Assembly (NCBI GenBank): GCA_027339635.1
Contig: DAHWNZ010000003.1
Coordinates: 1-64,000 of the forward strand
Source: AG-12 sp027339635
GTDB taxonomy: Bacteria > Chloroflexota > Dormibacteria > Aeolococcales > Bog-877
Length of the DNA: 64,000 nucleotides
Reading direction: 5' to 3'
Each line of letters begins with the position of its first letter. The stretch's first letter is position 1. Of the stretch, positions 33,481-42,531 are shown piece by piece. The notes beneath the pieces are model-generated. The model did not search any database, was not told where the DNA came from, and saw only the letters and a program-made list of their open reading frames with translations. The position numbers and the translations under genes were made by a program.

Positions 33481-34677
33481 GTGGGGCTCTCCTTCGAGCT
33501 GACCGACGAGCAGGAGGCGATCAGGCAGACCACCAGGGAGTTTGCCGATCAGGTGGTCGTCCCCAGGGCGGCCGAGTTCGACCGGGAGTCCAGGTTCCCC
33601 TACCCCCTGGTCGAGAAGATGGGCGAACTTGGGCTCTTCGGCCTGCCCTACCCCGAGTCGGTGGGTGGCGCCGGAGGGGACTTCATCAGCTATCTGCTGG
33701 CTCTGGAGGAGATCTCCCGGGCCGACGCCGCCCTCGGAATAACCCTTGAGGCTGCGGTCTCCCTGGGAGCGGCTCCGATATTCAACTTCGGGACCGAAGA
33801 GCAGAAGGCGCGGCTGCTGCCGCCCCTCTGTTCCGGGCGCTCCCTGTGGGCCTTCGGGCTGACCGAGCCCGAGGCCGGCTCGGACGCCGGGGGCACGAGA
33901 ACCAGAGCGGTCAGGGACGGGGCGCACTTCGTCATCGACGGGACCAAGTGCTTCATCACCAATGCCGGAACCGAGATCAGTGGCGGAGTCACGATCACCG
34001 CGGTCACCGGCACCGCGAGCGGTCGCAACCAGATAAGCGCCATCCTGGTAGACCGTGGGACCGAGGGTTACACCCTGGCCCCTCCCTACCGCAAGCTGGG
34101 CTGGCACGCCAGCGACACCCGGGAACTGAACTTCAACGCCTGTCGTGTTCCGGAGGAGAATCTCCTCGGGGCGGAGGGGGGCGGATTCGGCCAGTTCCTG
34201 AAGATTCTGGAGGCGGGCCGGGTGGCGATCGCCGCTCTCTCGGTTGGGGTAGCCCAGGCCTGCCTTGATGCGTGTCTCGGATACGCTCAGCAGCGCCGCC
34301 AGTTCGGTCGCACTCTCAGCCGCTTCCAGGCGACCCAGATGAAGCTCGCCGACATGGCGACCCAGATTGAGCTCTCGAGGCTGATGGTGTGGAGGGCGGG
34401 CCTCCTGGTGGACCAGGGCCGCCCGGCCGGCCGTTTCGCAGCCATGGCCAAGCTGCACTCCTCGGAGACCGCGACCTGGTGTGCCAACCAGGCGGTGCAG
34501 ATCCACGGAGGTGCCGGCTTCATGGAAGACCTCCCCGTCGCTCGGTTCTACCGCGATGTCAAGATCAACGAGATCGGCGAGGGGACCTCGGAGGTTCAGA
34601 GGCTGGTGATCGCCTCCCATCTCCTGGGCTTCGAGGGCTCCGTGACCAGGATGCTCGACCGGCCGCCCGACGCCTGA
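33481..34677 (+). CDS. Acyl-CoA dehydrogenase
   Basis: This FAD enzyme makes 2-enoyl-CoA and passes electrons to ETF. The 398-residue protein has FELTDEQEAIRQTTREFADQ, FGLTEPEAGSDAGGTRTRA, KCFITNAG, and the catalytic Glu in NEIGEGTSEVQRL (about residue 365), the position of short/medium/branched-chain enzymes. GTG 33481 lies five bases after sucD. The precise substrate cannot be given; C4 or branched short-chain acyl-CoAs fit the surroundings. Confidence 0.9.
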   Translation: MGLSFELTDEQEAIRQTTREFADQVVVPRAAEFDRESRFPYPLVEKMGELGLFGLPYPESVGGAGGDFISYLLALEEISRADAALGITLEAAVSLGAAPIFNFGTEEQKARLLPPLCSGRSLWAFGLTEPEAGSDAGGTRTRAVRDGAHFVIDGTKCFITNAGTEISGGVTITAVTGTASGRNQISAILVDRGTEGYTLAPPYRKLGWHASDTRELNFNACRVPEENLLGAEGGGFGQFLKILEAGRVAIAALSVGVAQACLDACLGYAQQRRQFGRTLSRFQATQMKLADMATQIELSRLMVWRAGLLVDQGRPAGRFAAMAKLHSSETATWCANQAVQIHGGAGFMEDLPVARFYRDVKINEIGEGTSEVQRLVIASHLLGFEGSVTRMLDRPPDA

Positions 34678-34707
34678 TCCCCGCCCTCCAGGGCAGCGCG
34701 GCCGGCG

Positions 34708-34713
34708 TAGGAT
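34708..34713 (+). promoter_or_regulatory. -10 element directly upstream of the thiolase gene
   Basis: TAGGAT ends 6 bases before ATG 34720. A GAGGA in the same gap could act as ribosome binding site only if the transcript began further upstream. Confidence 0.45.
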
Positions 34714-34719
34714 TGAGGA

Positions 34720-35910
34720 ATGAACGATCTTGACCCGGTCATCGTCTCCTACGCCAGGACCCCCTTTGGAAGGCTGCGTGGCGGGCTCAGCGCGGTCCCC
34801 GCGGTGGCTCTCGGCGCCCACGCCATCAGAGCGGCCCTCGAGCGCGCGGGCGTCGGTGCGGATCAGGTGGAACAGTGCATCGTTGGTACCGTGATCACCG
34901 CCGGAATGGGGCAGGTCCCCGCTCGCCAGGCTGCGCTCAAGGCCGGGATACCTTCCAGCGTCCCCTCCCTCTCCGTCAACAAGGTGTGCGCGTCTTCTCT
35001 GAAAGCGGTCAACCTGGCGGCGATGATGATCAGGGCGGGCGACGCCGAGGTCGTGGTGGCGGGAGGGATGGAGTCGATGTCCCAGGCTCCCTTGCTGCTG
35101 CGGGACACCCGGCAGGGAGTCGCGATGGGAAATGTGACCATGTACGACTCGATGATCTTGGATGGGCTGACCTGCCCTGTGGATGACGTCCACATGGGAG
35201 AGCACGGGAGCTCGGTGGCGGCCGAGTTCGGAGTCACGCGCGAACAGCAGGACGAGTATGCGCTGGGCTCCCAGCAACGCTACGAGCAGGCGCGTGCCGC
35301 GGGTGTCATCGCTGAGGAGATAGCCCCACTCGAGGTGGCGGCCCGTCCCAACCCGATCGCGGTCGCCGCGGACGAGCAGCCCCGACCCGACACCACGCTG
35401 GAGAAGCTGGCCCGGCTGAAGCCCGTCTTCGGCGGCCCAGGAGGCAGTGTCACGGCCGGCAATGCGCCAGGAATCAACGACGGCGCCGCCATGGTCGTCC
35501 TGATGAGCAGGCGGCGCGCCAAGGACTTGGGCGTCGAGGTGCTGGCGACCTGGATGGGTTATGGCGAATCGGCCGCCGACCATCCCTATCTGGCGACGGT
35601 GCCGGCACTGGCTCTGCAGCGGGCCCTCGACCGCCGCGGCGGCCTCAGCACCTCCGATCTAAAGGCTGTGGAGATAAACGAGGCGTTCGCGTCGGTGGTG
35701 CTGACCAGTTCCAGGATGTTGGAACTGGATCTGGGGCGCGTCAACCCCAATGGGGGAGCCATCGCCATCGGCCACCCCATCGGAGCGTCTGGGGCACGGA
35801 TCCTGGGGGGCCTGGTGCTGGAGCTGCGGCGCCGCGGTGGCGGCATCGGCGCCGCCACGATCTGCTCCGGGCTGGCGCAGGGTGAAGCCACCCTGGTGGA
35901 GGTCGCCTGA
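34720..35910 (+). CDS. Thiolase (acetyl-CoA acetyltransferase)
   Basis: It cleaves or forms 3-ketoacyl-CoA. The 396-residue protein has the acyl-accepting Cys in VNKVCASSLKAVNLAAMMI (about Cys90), VVVAGGMESMSQAPLLL, EINEAFASV, the His in IGHPIGASGARILGG (about 352) and the second Cys in TICSGLAQGEATLVEV (about 382). The length and motifs fit acetyl-CoA acetyltransferase. With the flanking dehydrogenases and the upstream hydratase it supplies most beta-oxidation steps; a 3-hydroxyacyl-CoA dehydrogenase is not in the window. Confidence 0.9.
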   Translation: MNDLDPVIVSYARTPFGRLRGGLSAVPAVALGAHAIRAALERAGVGADQVEQCIVGTVITAGMGQVPARQAALKAGIPSSVPSLSVNKVCASSLKAVNLAAMMIRAGDAEVVVAGGMESMSQAPLLLRDTRQGVAMGNVTMYDSMILDGLTCPVDDVHMGEHGSSVAAEFGVTREQQDEYALGSQQRYEQARAAGVIAEEIAPLEVAARPNPIAVAADEQPRPDTTLEKLARLKPVFGGPGGSVTAGNAPGINDGAAMVVLMSRRRAKDLGVEVLATWMGYGESAADHPYLATVPALALQRALDRRGGLSTSDLKAVEINEAFASVVLTSSRMLELDLGRVNPNGGAIAIGHPIGASGARILGGLVLELRRRGGGIGAATICSGLAQGEATLVEVA

Positions 35911-35991
35911 GCGGGGCCCAGGCTGGATCAACTAGCGCGCGGGGCTCTGGGAGATTTGAGCCCACCTCTCCCATTGTCGGATTGTCAGCGC

Positions 35992-35997
35992 TATCAT
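35992..35997 (+). promoter_or_regulatory. -10 element of the membrane protein at 36004, leaderless type
   Basis: TATCAT ends 6 bases before GTG 36004, and no ribosome binding site is visible. Confidence 0.45.
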
Positions 35998-36003
35998 CTG
36001 CGC

Positions 36004-36522
36004 GTGCTTAAAGTTGGGGCGGGTGCCCAGCGAGAGCTGGTGGATGCCGTTGGGGCACGGGACTACTTCACGGCAGTTGGCGTCACCATGCTCCTGGAAG
36101 CAGCTGGGTTGGCGATAGCGATCGCATCCTGGCTTCACCCCAGGTCCTATTACTGGCCCGGGACGCTGGCCATGCTGGTGATCTACGCCGCTCCGATGCT
36201 CTGGCTCTACTCACGGGCCCTCCGGGATCAGCTCAGGACCGCGGAGGCACCGCCCGTGCCCGTGCGCGCTCGTGCGCTCGCCTGGGCGGTGTGGCCCGCT
36301 GTCGGGCTATCCGCACTCTTCCTCGCCATCCTCGGCGTCGCGATCGCTCAGGTGATGCCGAATTTCCTCGGTTTTGTGGTGGTGCAGTGGATGGTCTTCG
36401 GGGCCATCCTGCTCCGTGGCGCCGGATTGGTGGCGAACCGGCAACGGGCCCAGGATCTCCGAATATTGGTTGACGTCACCCATTTTCCCGCCGGGCGCAC
36501 CCTCCTGATCGGCCGGCGCTGA
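36004..36522 (+). CDS. Four-helix integral membrane protein of unknown function
   Basis: The 172-residue protein has four hydrophobic segments (about 22-43, 50-70, 95-117 and 120-140), arranged in two pairs, and short charged ends (N-terminal LKVGAGAQRELVDAV, C-terminal LRILVDVTHFPAGRTLLIGR). The start GTG 36004 is chosen because a TATCAT box ends six bases before it; upstream sequence in frame is not protein-like. I do not recognise the family. Confidence 0.55.
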   Translation: MLKVGAGAQRELVDAVGARDYFTAVGVTMLLEAAGLAIAIASWLHPRSYYWPGTLAMLVIYAAPMLWLYSRALRDQLRTAEAPPVPVRARALAWAVWPAVGLSALFLAILGVAIAQVMPNFLGFVVVQWMVFGAILLRGAGLVANRQRAQDLRILVDVTHFPAGRTLLIGRR

Positions 36523-36671
36523 CGGCGGGCGGCGGCTCGCGATGGCGCCGGTTCACGATGGCCAACGGGCATCACGCTGGCCCCTTGAGGGCCTTCGGGA
36601 CCCTCCCGGGGTCCCCGACCGGGCTAGAATCTGAGCGGCAGGTGCGCCAGGTTCCTTGTGGAGGTCACCGG

Positions 36672-37814
36672 ATGGCAGTGGAGATCGAGGTTGAGCGCGA
36701 GACCATCCGCCAGAGTGTCCGGGAGCTGGCCCGCGCACGGATCGCGCCGAGGGCGGCGGAGATCGACCGGTCGGGTGAGTTTCCCTGGGACGTGGTCAAG
36801 CTCTTCCGAGACCAGGACACCTTCGCGGTTGCCTTTCCGCCTGAGTATGGAGGGGTCTCAGGTTCCGCTCTGACGCTCTCCCAGGTCATCGAAGAGGTGG
36901 CCAGTGTCTGCGCCACCTCCGCTCTGCTGCTTGCGGTTCAGGCGCTTGGCGGCTACCCAATTCTGCTGGGCGGCTCGGAGGAGCAGAAGCAGAGGTATCT
37001 GCCCGAGCTGGCCAGCGGGCGCAAGATCGCCGCCTACGCCCTGAGCGAGCCCGACGCCGGCAGCGATGCCGGTTCGATGCGCACCAGAGCCCGCCGAGAG
37101 GGCGACGACTACGTGCTCGACGGGACCAAGATGTGGATAACCAATGGCGGGGTGGCCGACTGGATCGTGGTTTTCGCCAGCACGGACCCGCAGGCGGGGA
37201 CCCGCGGCATCTCCGCATTTTTGGTGGATGGGGACTCCCCGGGGCTGGAGCGGCGCGAGATTCATGGCAAGCTCGGCATCAGAGGCAGCAACACCGCTGA
37301 GCTCATCTTCTCCTCCTGCCGCGTCCCCGCCTCGCGCCGCCTTGGGCGGGAAGGTGAGGGGTTCAAGATCGCCATGGGAGTGCTGGACCGTTCGCGTCCC
37401 CAGATTGGCTCGCAGGCTCTGGGCATCGGCGCGGGAGCGCTCGAATACGCCCTCAGTTACGCCCGCCAGCGTCACCAGTTCGGGCGCGCCATCGCTGAGT
37501 TCCAGGGGATGCAGTTCATGCTGGCGGACATGGGCGCCCAGATGGAGGCGGCCCGCTGCCTGGTGCACGAGGCCTGCCGGGCGGTGGACGCCAGGGACCC
37601 GCGCATGACCGAGCTCGCCGCGATGGCCAAGCTGGTTGCCTCCGATGCTGCCATGAAGGTCACGACCGACGCGGTGCAGGTTCTGGGTGGGTACGGCTAT
37701 GTGAACGAGTTCCCCGTCGAGCGCATGATGCGCGATGCCAAGATCACCCAGATTTACGAGGGGACCAACCAGATCCAGCGGCTGGTGATCGCCAAGCGGC
37801 TGCTGTCCCGGTGA
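36672..37814 (+). CDS. Acyl-CoA dehydrogenase (second)
   Basis: The 380-residue protein has YALSEPDAGSDAGSMRTRA, KMWITNGGVADWIVVFA, ARQRHQFGRAIAEFQGMQFM, and the catalytic Glu in ITQIYEGTNQIQRLVIAKRL (about 362), placing it with short-chain and branched-chain acyl-CoA dehydrogenases (butyryl/isobutyryl type). ATG 36672 follows GGAGGTCACCG. An isobutyryl-CoA role would fit the isobutyryl-CoA-mutase-like gene downstream, but this is inference. Confidence 0.9.
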   Translation: MAVEIEVERETIRQSVRELARARIAPRAAEIDRSGEFPWDVVKLFRDQDTFAVAFPPEYGGVSGSALTLSQVIEEVASVCATSALLLAVQALGGYPILLGGSEEQKQRYLPELASGRKIAAYALSEPDAGSDAGSMRTRARREGDDYVLDGTKMWITNGGVADWIVVFASTDPQAGTRGISAFLVDGDSPGLERREIHGKLGIRGSNTAELIFSSCRVPASRRLGREGEGFKIAMGVLDRSRPQIGSQALGIGAGALEYALSYARQRHQFGRAIAEFQGMQFMLADMGAQMEAARCLVHEACRAVDARDPRMTELAAMAKLVASDAAMKVTTDAVQVLGGYGYVNEFPVERMMRDAKITQIYEGTNQIQRLVIAKRLLSR

Positions 37815-37872
37815 GTCGCTGCGGAGCAGCGGCGTGCCAGGCCGGGTATGTCCTTGACGGACGGGTCGACAG

Positions 37873-38094
37873 GTGAGTGACGCCCCGCCATCCCTGGGAC
37901 CCGACGAGATGGCTCGGGTCCTGTACCAGGCGCTGGCCGGTGCGGGCCACGCCGCGTATTGTTCCGCCGGTCTGGGACCCCTGTACGACGAGGAGGAGCG
38001 GCGCTGGGGCCGGTCGTCATCACACTGCACCTGCGGCAGGGACATGGCTCTGGTCATGTACGAGCAGTGGCGTCCCCGTGGTGCGCGGAAGTAG
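37873..38094 (+). CDS. Small hypothetical protein with a Cys-x-Cys motif
   Basis: The 73-residue protein starts at GTG 37873 after ACAGGTGA-like sequence. It contains three cysteines (HAAYCSAG and SHCTCGRD) and no membrane helix. It is short and weakly supported, but the composition is protein-like and it fills the gap before the convergent K+ channel gene. Confidence 0.4.
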   Translation: MSDAPPSLGPDEMARVLYQALAGAGHAAYCSAGLGPLYDEEERRWGRSSSHCTCGRDMALVMYEQWRPRGARK

Positions 38095-38107
38095 GAGTCG
38101 GCTCGGC

Positions 38108-39061
38108 TCAGACCGCCAGGATCAGCAGCCAGTCGTCGGCGCCGAGGATCGGGTCCTCCTCCACGCCCAGCGCCACCTTGCCTGATACCACCGCTCCCAG
38201 GACCAGCTGATCCGCCTCGCTCCTCACCGTGTTCAGCCGCTGACCATGCCAGCGAGCCTCAACCTTGATCTCGCTCAACCGATAGCGGTCGTTCCCCAGC
38301 ATCTGCAGGAGAAGGTCAGGCGCGTGGGGGGTCTCCAGACTCTTGGCCAGGGCATGCCCCACAAGTTCGTCGACCGCCAGGGTGCGATCGACCCCAAGGT
38401 CGTGGAGGGCGGTGGCCACGTCAGGGGACGAGACCACCGCCAGCAGGGGCAACTCCGGGGCCAGCTTGCGCAAGATGACCGCGATAATGAGGGCCTGGCT
38501 GTCGTTTGAGGTCGCCAGCAGGGCCTCCTTCGCACGGTGCGGCTGACTGCGGGCGATCACGGACTCGCTGGCCGGATCGCCGCTGATCAGGTGCACCCCC
38601 TCCGGAGTGTGACCCGCCGCGTCGCTGGAATCCTGCACCAGAACCACGGGCACAGCCCGCTCCCGCAGGTCCAATACGACCCGGGCCACGAGCGAATGCC
38701 CGCCGAAAATTAGGGTGTAGGGCTGCTTCGGCAGGGCGCGTTCCATTCCCAGCAGCCTACCAAGCTGTTTGGAGGTGGCCGTTGCCGTGATGACCGCGAA
38801 GACCCCGGCGAACAGGGGGATGGCGGTCACCATCTCGCCCACCGCGATGACCCGGCCGATGGTGTTGTGGGGCGTCACGTCGCCGTACCCGACCGTGGTG
38901 GCGGTCGTGAAGGCCCAGTACAGCCCGATGCCGAACGAGACGTGTTCGGCCAAGGAGAAGAGAACCGCTCCAACCACTATCGAAAGCACGGCCATGGCCA
39001 GCAGCACGGCTGCCTGGGTGCCGCTCAGACGGTGAACCAGGCGGGTCAGAAACAATGGCAC
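38108..39061 (-). CDS. Two-helix potassium channel with cytoplasmic RCK (TrkA-N) domain
   Basis: The 317-residue protein has TM1 (about 12-33, AAVLLAMAVLSIVVGAVLFS), a pore loop with the K+ selectivity filter TTVGYGDVTP (about 56-65), TM2 (about 75-98), then a Rossmann RCK domain beginning TLIFGGHSLVARVVLDL and a C-terminal TrkA-C-like part. This is the MthK/Kch layout. GTG 39061 is chosen because TACGTT ends six bases upstream; the frame remains open to 39211 but that part is Gly/Pro-rich and lacks a ribosome binding site. Confidence 0.88.
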   Translation of the reverse strand: MPLFLTRLVHRLSGTQAAVLLAMAVLSIVVGAVLFSLAEHVSFGIGLYWAFTTATTVGYGDVTPHNTIGRVIAVGEMVTAIPLFAGVFAVITATATSKQLGRLLGMERALPKQPYTLIFGGHSLVARVVLDLRERAVPVVLVQDSSDAAGHTPEGVHLISGDPASESVIARSQPHRAKEALLATSNDSQALIIAVILRKLAPELPLLAVVSSPDVATALHDLGVDRTLAVDELVGHALAKSLETPHAPDLLLQMLGNDRYRLSEIKVEARWHGQRLNTVRSEADQLVLGAVVSGKVALGVEEDPILGADDWLLILAV

Positions 39062-39067
39062 CTGGTC

Positions 39068-39073
39068 AACGTA
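39068..39073 (-). promoter_or_regulatory. -10 element of the K+ channel gene, leaderless type
   Basis: On the minus strand TACGTT ends 6 bases before GTG 39061. Confidence 0.4.
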
Positions 39074-39287
39074 CCAGGGCGGGGCTCGGAGACTCAGGAG
39101 AACTTCCCCCAGCGCTCCCGGCACCCTGGGCTCGCCGTAACCCCCACCCGGCCTTTCCCCGGGTGGGGCTGTTCCATACTGACTCCGCACCGCCGGATGG
39201 GCCGTGGGCATCGACCCAAGACCCGGGCGGCGACGCCAGGGCCGACGATGGCGGGCTGCAAGCGAGCGGCACCGCTCCTGCCCCCTC

Positions 39288-39293
39288 TACCAT
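39288..39293 (+). promoter_or_regulatory. -10 element of meaB-icmA, leaderless type
   Basis: TACCAT ends 6 bases before GTG 39300; no ribosome binding site is present. Confidence 0.45.
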
Positions 39294-39299
39294 GAATTC

Positions 39300-40313
39300 G
39301 TGATCCCAATTGACAAGGACGCCCTGCTTGGCGGCGACATCCGTTCGTTGGCCCGCGCTATCTCACTGATCGAACGGGGCGGTGACGGGGTAGGTGGGCT
39401 GCTGGACGAACTGTGGCAGGCGCGTCCCGACCAGGGGATGCGAGCCTCTCAGGTGGTCGGGCTAACGGGGCCGCCGGGATCGGGTAAGAGCACCATGGCC
39501 GACGCCTTGATCCGGCACTGGAGGGACGAGGGGCGGCGGGTGGCGGTTCTGGCCGTCGACCCCAACAGCCCCTTCACGGGTGGTGCGATCCTCGGCGACA
39601 GGGTTCGGATGCAGCGTCACGCCCTCGACCAGGGGGTCTTCATCCGCAGCATGGGCGCACGCGGACACCTCGGCGGCGTCTCTCTGGCCACACGGGGCGC
39701 GGTTCGGCTCCTGGATGCATTGGGTTGGGAGATGGTTCTGGTGGAGACCGTGGGCGTGGGTCAGTCGGAGCTAGAGATCTGCGAGATCGCCGATACGGTG
39801 GTGGTGGTGACCACTCCTGGTGCCGGTGACGGGGTCCAGGTGATCAAGGCGGGGGTGACGGAGATCGCGGACGTCTTCGCCGTGAACAAGGCTGACCTTC
39901 CGGGGGTCGACCGGGTGGCCCGCGAACTGCGGGACATGATCCGTCTCGCCCAAGCCCGGGAGGGGTGGAAGCCGGCCGTGGTCTTGACGACTGCCACCAA
40001 CGGCGCGGACGGCGTGCGTGATCTGGCCCGAATGATCGACGAGCACCACGGCCAGATTGAACGGTCAGGCGAGTTGCGAAGGCGGGCGGCGGTGCGCCTC
40101 CGGGAGGAGGTGGTGGAACTCGTGGCTCTGAGGGCTGGGGAGTTCACCCGCAGCCAGTTCTCTGCGGAGCAGGGTCCGCCGGGCTCAGAGGATCCGCGCC
40201 GCGCCGACCCGACCAGGTTGGCGGAGACCATTTTCGACCGGCTCACCAGTTCTAAGCGCAATATGGAGGGATCGGCGGCCGAGCTCACGGCCGCGTCGCG
40301 GAGGGACTTGTGA
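39300..40313 (+). CDS. meaB: MeaB-type G-protein chaperone of a B12-dependent mutase
   Basis: MeaB GTPases load, protect and repair adenosylcobalamin mutases. The 337-residue protein has the P-loop LTGPPGSGKSTMADALI (about 55-71), VLAVDPNSPFTGGAILGDR, IRSMGARGHLGGVS, the switch region VETVGVGQSELEI and the guanine-binding AVNKADLPG. GTG 39300 starts the conserved IPIDKDALLGGD segment. Its stop overlaps the start of the isobutyryl-CoA-mutase-like gene, so it is probably dedicated to that enzyme. Confidence 0.93.
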   Translation: MIPIDKDALLGGDIRSLARAISLIERGGDGVGGLLDELWQARPDQGMRASQVVGLTGPPGSGKSTMADALIRHWRDEGRRVAVLAVDPNSPFTGGAILGDRVRMQRHALDQGVFIRSMGARGHLGGVSLATRGAVRLLDALGWEMVLVETVGVGQSELEICEIADTVVVVTTPGAGDGVQVIKAGVTEIADVFAVNKADLPGVDRVARELRDMIRLAQAREGWKPAVVLTTATNGADGVRDLARMIDEHHGQIERSGELRRRAAVRLREEVVELVALRAGEFTRSQFSAEQGPPGSEDPRRADPTRLAETIFDRLTSSKRNMEGSAAELTAASRRDL

Positions 40314-42001
40314 TGCTCGAGCAGGTGCAGACGACTCAGGTGGATGACGAGGCGGCACTCGAGCGCTGGGCCAAGAGGTACCGGGCCTCCCGGGAGCGCG
40401 CGGGCCGGACCGGCTTCATGCCTTTGCCGGAGACCCTCTCAGGGTTGCCGGTGGAGCCGCTCTACACCCCCCGGTCGTTGCGGGGGCATGACTATGGCTC
40501 CGAGATCGGGTATCCCGGAGAGTTCCCCTACACCAGAGGGGTCTACCCCTCTATGTACCGGGACAAGGTCTTCACCATGCGCCAGTTCGCCGGCTTCGGA
40601 ACGGCTGCGGAGACCAATCAGCGCTACCGCTTCCTCCTGGATCAGGGGCAGACCGGGCTCTCGGTCGCCTTCGACATGCCGACCCTGATGGGCCGCGACT
40701 CCGACGACCCCCTGGGCGAGGGCGAGGTCGGACGCTGCGGGGTGGCCATCGACTCCCTGGAGGACATGGACCGGTTGTTCCAGGGGATAGACCTCGGTCA
40801 GGTGACCACGTCGATGACAATCAACTCCCCGGCCGCGATCCTGCTCGCCATGTACGTGGCGGTGGCGGAGCGCCAGGGGGTTCCCGCCGACCGTCTCGGA
40901 GGGACCCTCCAGAACGACATCCTGAAGGAGTACATCGCCCAGAAGGAGTACATCTATCCGCCGGGGCCGAGCCTGCGACTCGTGACCGATGTGATCTCGT
41001 TCTGCAGTAGCAACATCCCTCGCTGGCATCCTGTGAGCATCTCCGGCTACCACATTCGCGAAGCCGGCTCGACGGCGGTGCAGGAACTCGCGTTCACCTT
41101 GGCGGATGGGTTCGCCTATGTTGAGGCCGGGATCGCGGCCGGTCTCGACGTGGACTCGTTCGCCCCCCAGCTGAGCTTCTTCTTCAACAGTCACATCGAC
41201 TTCTTTGAGGAGGTGGCCAAGTACCGGGCCGCGCGCCGGATCTGGGCGCGCCGGCTGCGCGACCGCTACCAAGCCAGGGACCAGCGTTCCTGGCTGATGA
41301 GGTTCCACACTCAGACCGCGGGTTGCTCTTTGACCGCCCAGCAGGTGGAGAACAACGTGGCCCGAACGGCTCTGGAGGCGCTGGCCGCAGTCCTCGGGGG
41401 AACTCAATCCCTGCACACCAATGCCATGGACGAGGTGCTGGCCCTGCCGACCGCCAAGGCCGCTCGAATAGCTCTTCGGACGCAGCAGATAATCGCCTAC
41501 GAGACCGGCGTCACCACCACCATAGACCCCCTCGGCGGCTCCTATTTCGTGGAGGATCTCACCAATCGCATGGAGGCGGAGGCGGAGAGGTACTTCGAGG
41601 AGATCGACCGGCGCGGAGGCGTACTCGCCTGCATCGAGGAGGGCTTCTTCCAGCGCGAGATAGCGGACGCGGCCTTCCGATATCAGCAGGAGTTGGACGC
41701 GGGCGAGCGGATCGTGGTGGGGGTCAATGCCTACCAGGCCGGGGACGACGCGCCGCCGCCGCTGCTGCGCATCGACCAGACCGCCGAGGGTGAGCAGAAG
41801 GGGGAGCTTGAGGCGCTGCGTCGGCGCCGAGACGGGCAGGGTGTGGGGACTACGCTCGACGCGCTCAGAGCCGCCGCGGCCGGGGACACCAACCTGATGC
41901 TGCCGATTCTTGATTGCGTGCGCGCTCTCTGCACCGAGGGAGAGATCGTCCAGGCGATGCAGGACGTCTTCGGGACCTATCGGGAGTCGCCGACCTTCTG
42001 A
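40310..42001 (+). CDS. icmA: B12-dependent acyl-CoA mutase large subunit, isobutyryl-CoA mutase type
   Basis: It probably interconverts isobutyryl-CoA and butyryl-CoA. The 563-residue chain has the same barrel as the methylmalonyl-CoA mutase at 24855 (FTMRQFAGFGTAAETN, GLSVAFDMPTLMGRDSD, VSISGYHIREAGS) and no cobalamin domain. The two specificity positions are Phe93 and Gln211 (118 apart, as in the paralogue's Tyr59/Arg177), matching the Phe/Gln pair of isobutyryl-CoA mutase. 2-Hydroxyisobutyryl-CoA mutase has Ile at the first position and Asp in the STDFD segment, where this protein has Ala (SVAFD). GTG 40310 or ATG 40313 is the start. It is coupled to meaB. The B12 subunit must come from elsewhere, probably 52975. 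Confidence 0.85.
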   Translation: MMLEQVQTTQVDDEAALERWAKRYRASRERAGRTGFMPLPETLSGLPVEPLYTPRSLRGHDYGSEIGYPGEFPYTRGVYPSMYRDKVFTMRQFAGFGTAAETNQRYRFLLDQGQTGLSVAFDMPTLMGRDSDDPLGEGEVGRCGVAIDSLEDMDRLFQGIDLGQVTTSMTINSPAAILLAMYVAVAERQGVPADRLGGTLQNDILKEYIAQKEYIYPPGPSLRLVTDVISFCSSNIPRWHPVSISGYHIREAGSTAVQELAFTLADGFAYVEAGIAAGLDVDSFAPQLSFFFNSHIDFFEEVAKYRAARRIWARRLRDRYQARDQRSWLMRFHTQTAGCSLTAQQVENNVARTALEALAAVLGGTQSLHTNAMDEVLALPTAKAARIALRTQQIIAYETGVTTTIDPLGGSYFVEDLTNRMEAEAERYFEEIDRRGGVLACIEEGFFQREIADAAFRYQQELDAGERIVVGVNAYQAGDDAPPPLLRIDQTAEGEQKGELEALRRRRDGQGVGTTLDALRAAAAGDTNLMLPILDCVRALCTEGEIVQAMQDVFGTYRESPTF

Positions 42002-42015
42002 GCTCTCCCGAGTTG

Positions 42016-42525
42016 TCAGCTCCTGGCGTTGAAACGCTTCAGCCAGGCCTCGGTGTCGCGGCTGGACGGTGACGGCTTCTCCGAAGCGGCCCCGTGCGGT
42101 CGGGGTGTCGCCTGAGGATTGGGCCGTCCCGGCTCGAGAAGGCGGAGGAGTTCCAGGGCTCCCATGGTTGTCGCACCCAGGGCCCGCGCGGCATCCCGCA
42201 GGGCTCGATCACTGGTCACCAAGGCAATTCCCCCGGACTTGCCTCGGTGGGCGATCAGCTCCAGGATCCGGTCGTCCGCGCTCTTGCCGACGTTGGGGTG
42301 GAGCACCAGCGTTCCGCGCGCGCTGGTGGGGCCGCCCGGGCTGGGCGGTCCGTCGAAGACCAGTACCACTTCCCTGTGCAGCGCCATCAGCCTCGACTCC
42401 AGGATGGCCGCGTGGAGAACCGTCTGCGCACGCGCGAACTCCTGCCGCAGCATGTATGGTCGGCTCTTGGGCCATGCCCATATGACATTGGTCCCGTCGA
42501 CGACCAGCAGGGTGGCCGGGCGCAT
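42016..42525 (-). CDS. NYN-domain (YacP-like) predicted ribonuclease
   Basis: The 169-residue protein has the PIN-like NYN fold: LLVVDGTNVIWAW at the start (first acidic site), VVLVFDGPPSP, GKSADDRILELIAH (central acidic residues) and LVTSDRALRDAARALGATTM. YacP/Rae1 proteins of this family are RNA-cleaving enzymes that act in mRNA or ribosome-associated decay. Its ATG lies six bases after the stop of the upstream ADP-ribosylglycohydrolase-like gene, so the two form an operon. Confidence 0.8.
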   Translation of the reverse strand: MRPATLLVVDGTNVIWAWPKSRPYMLRQEFARAQTVLHAAILESRLMALHREVVLVFDGPPSPGGPTSARGTLVLHPNVGKSADDRILELIAHRGKSGGIALVTSDRALRDAARALGATTMGALELLRLLEPGRPNPQATPRPHGAASEKPSPSSRDTEAWLKRFNARS

Positions 42526-42531
42526 CGCCGC

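Noticed and set aside
33476..35583. Minus-strand frame of up to 772 codons across the acyl-CoA dehydrogenase and thiolase genes
   Set aside because: Antisense to two well-conserved enzymes; no domain features despite the length.
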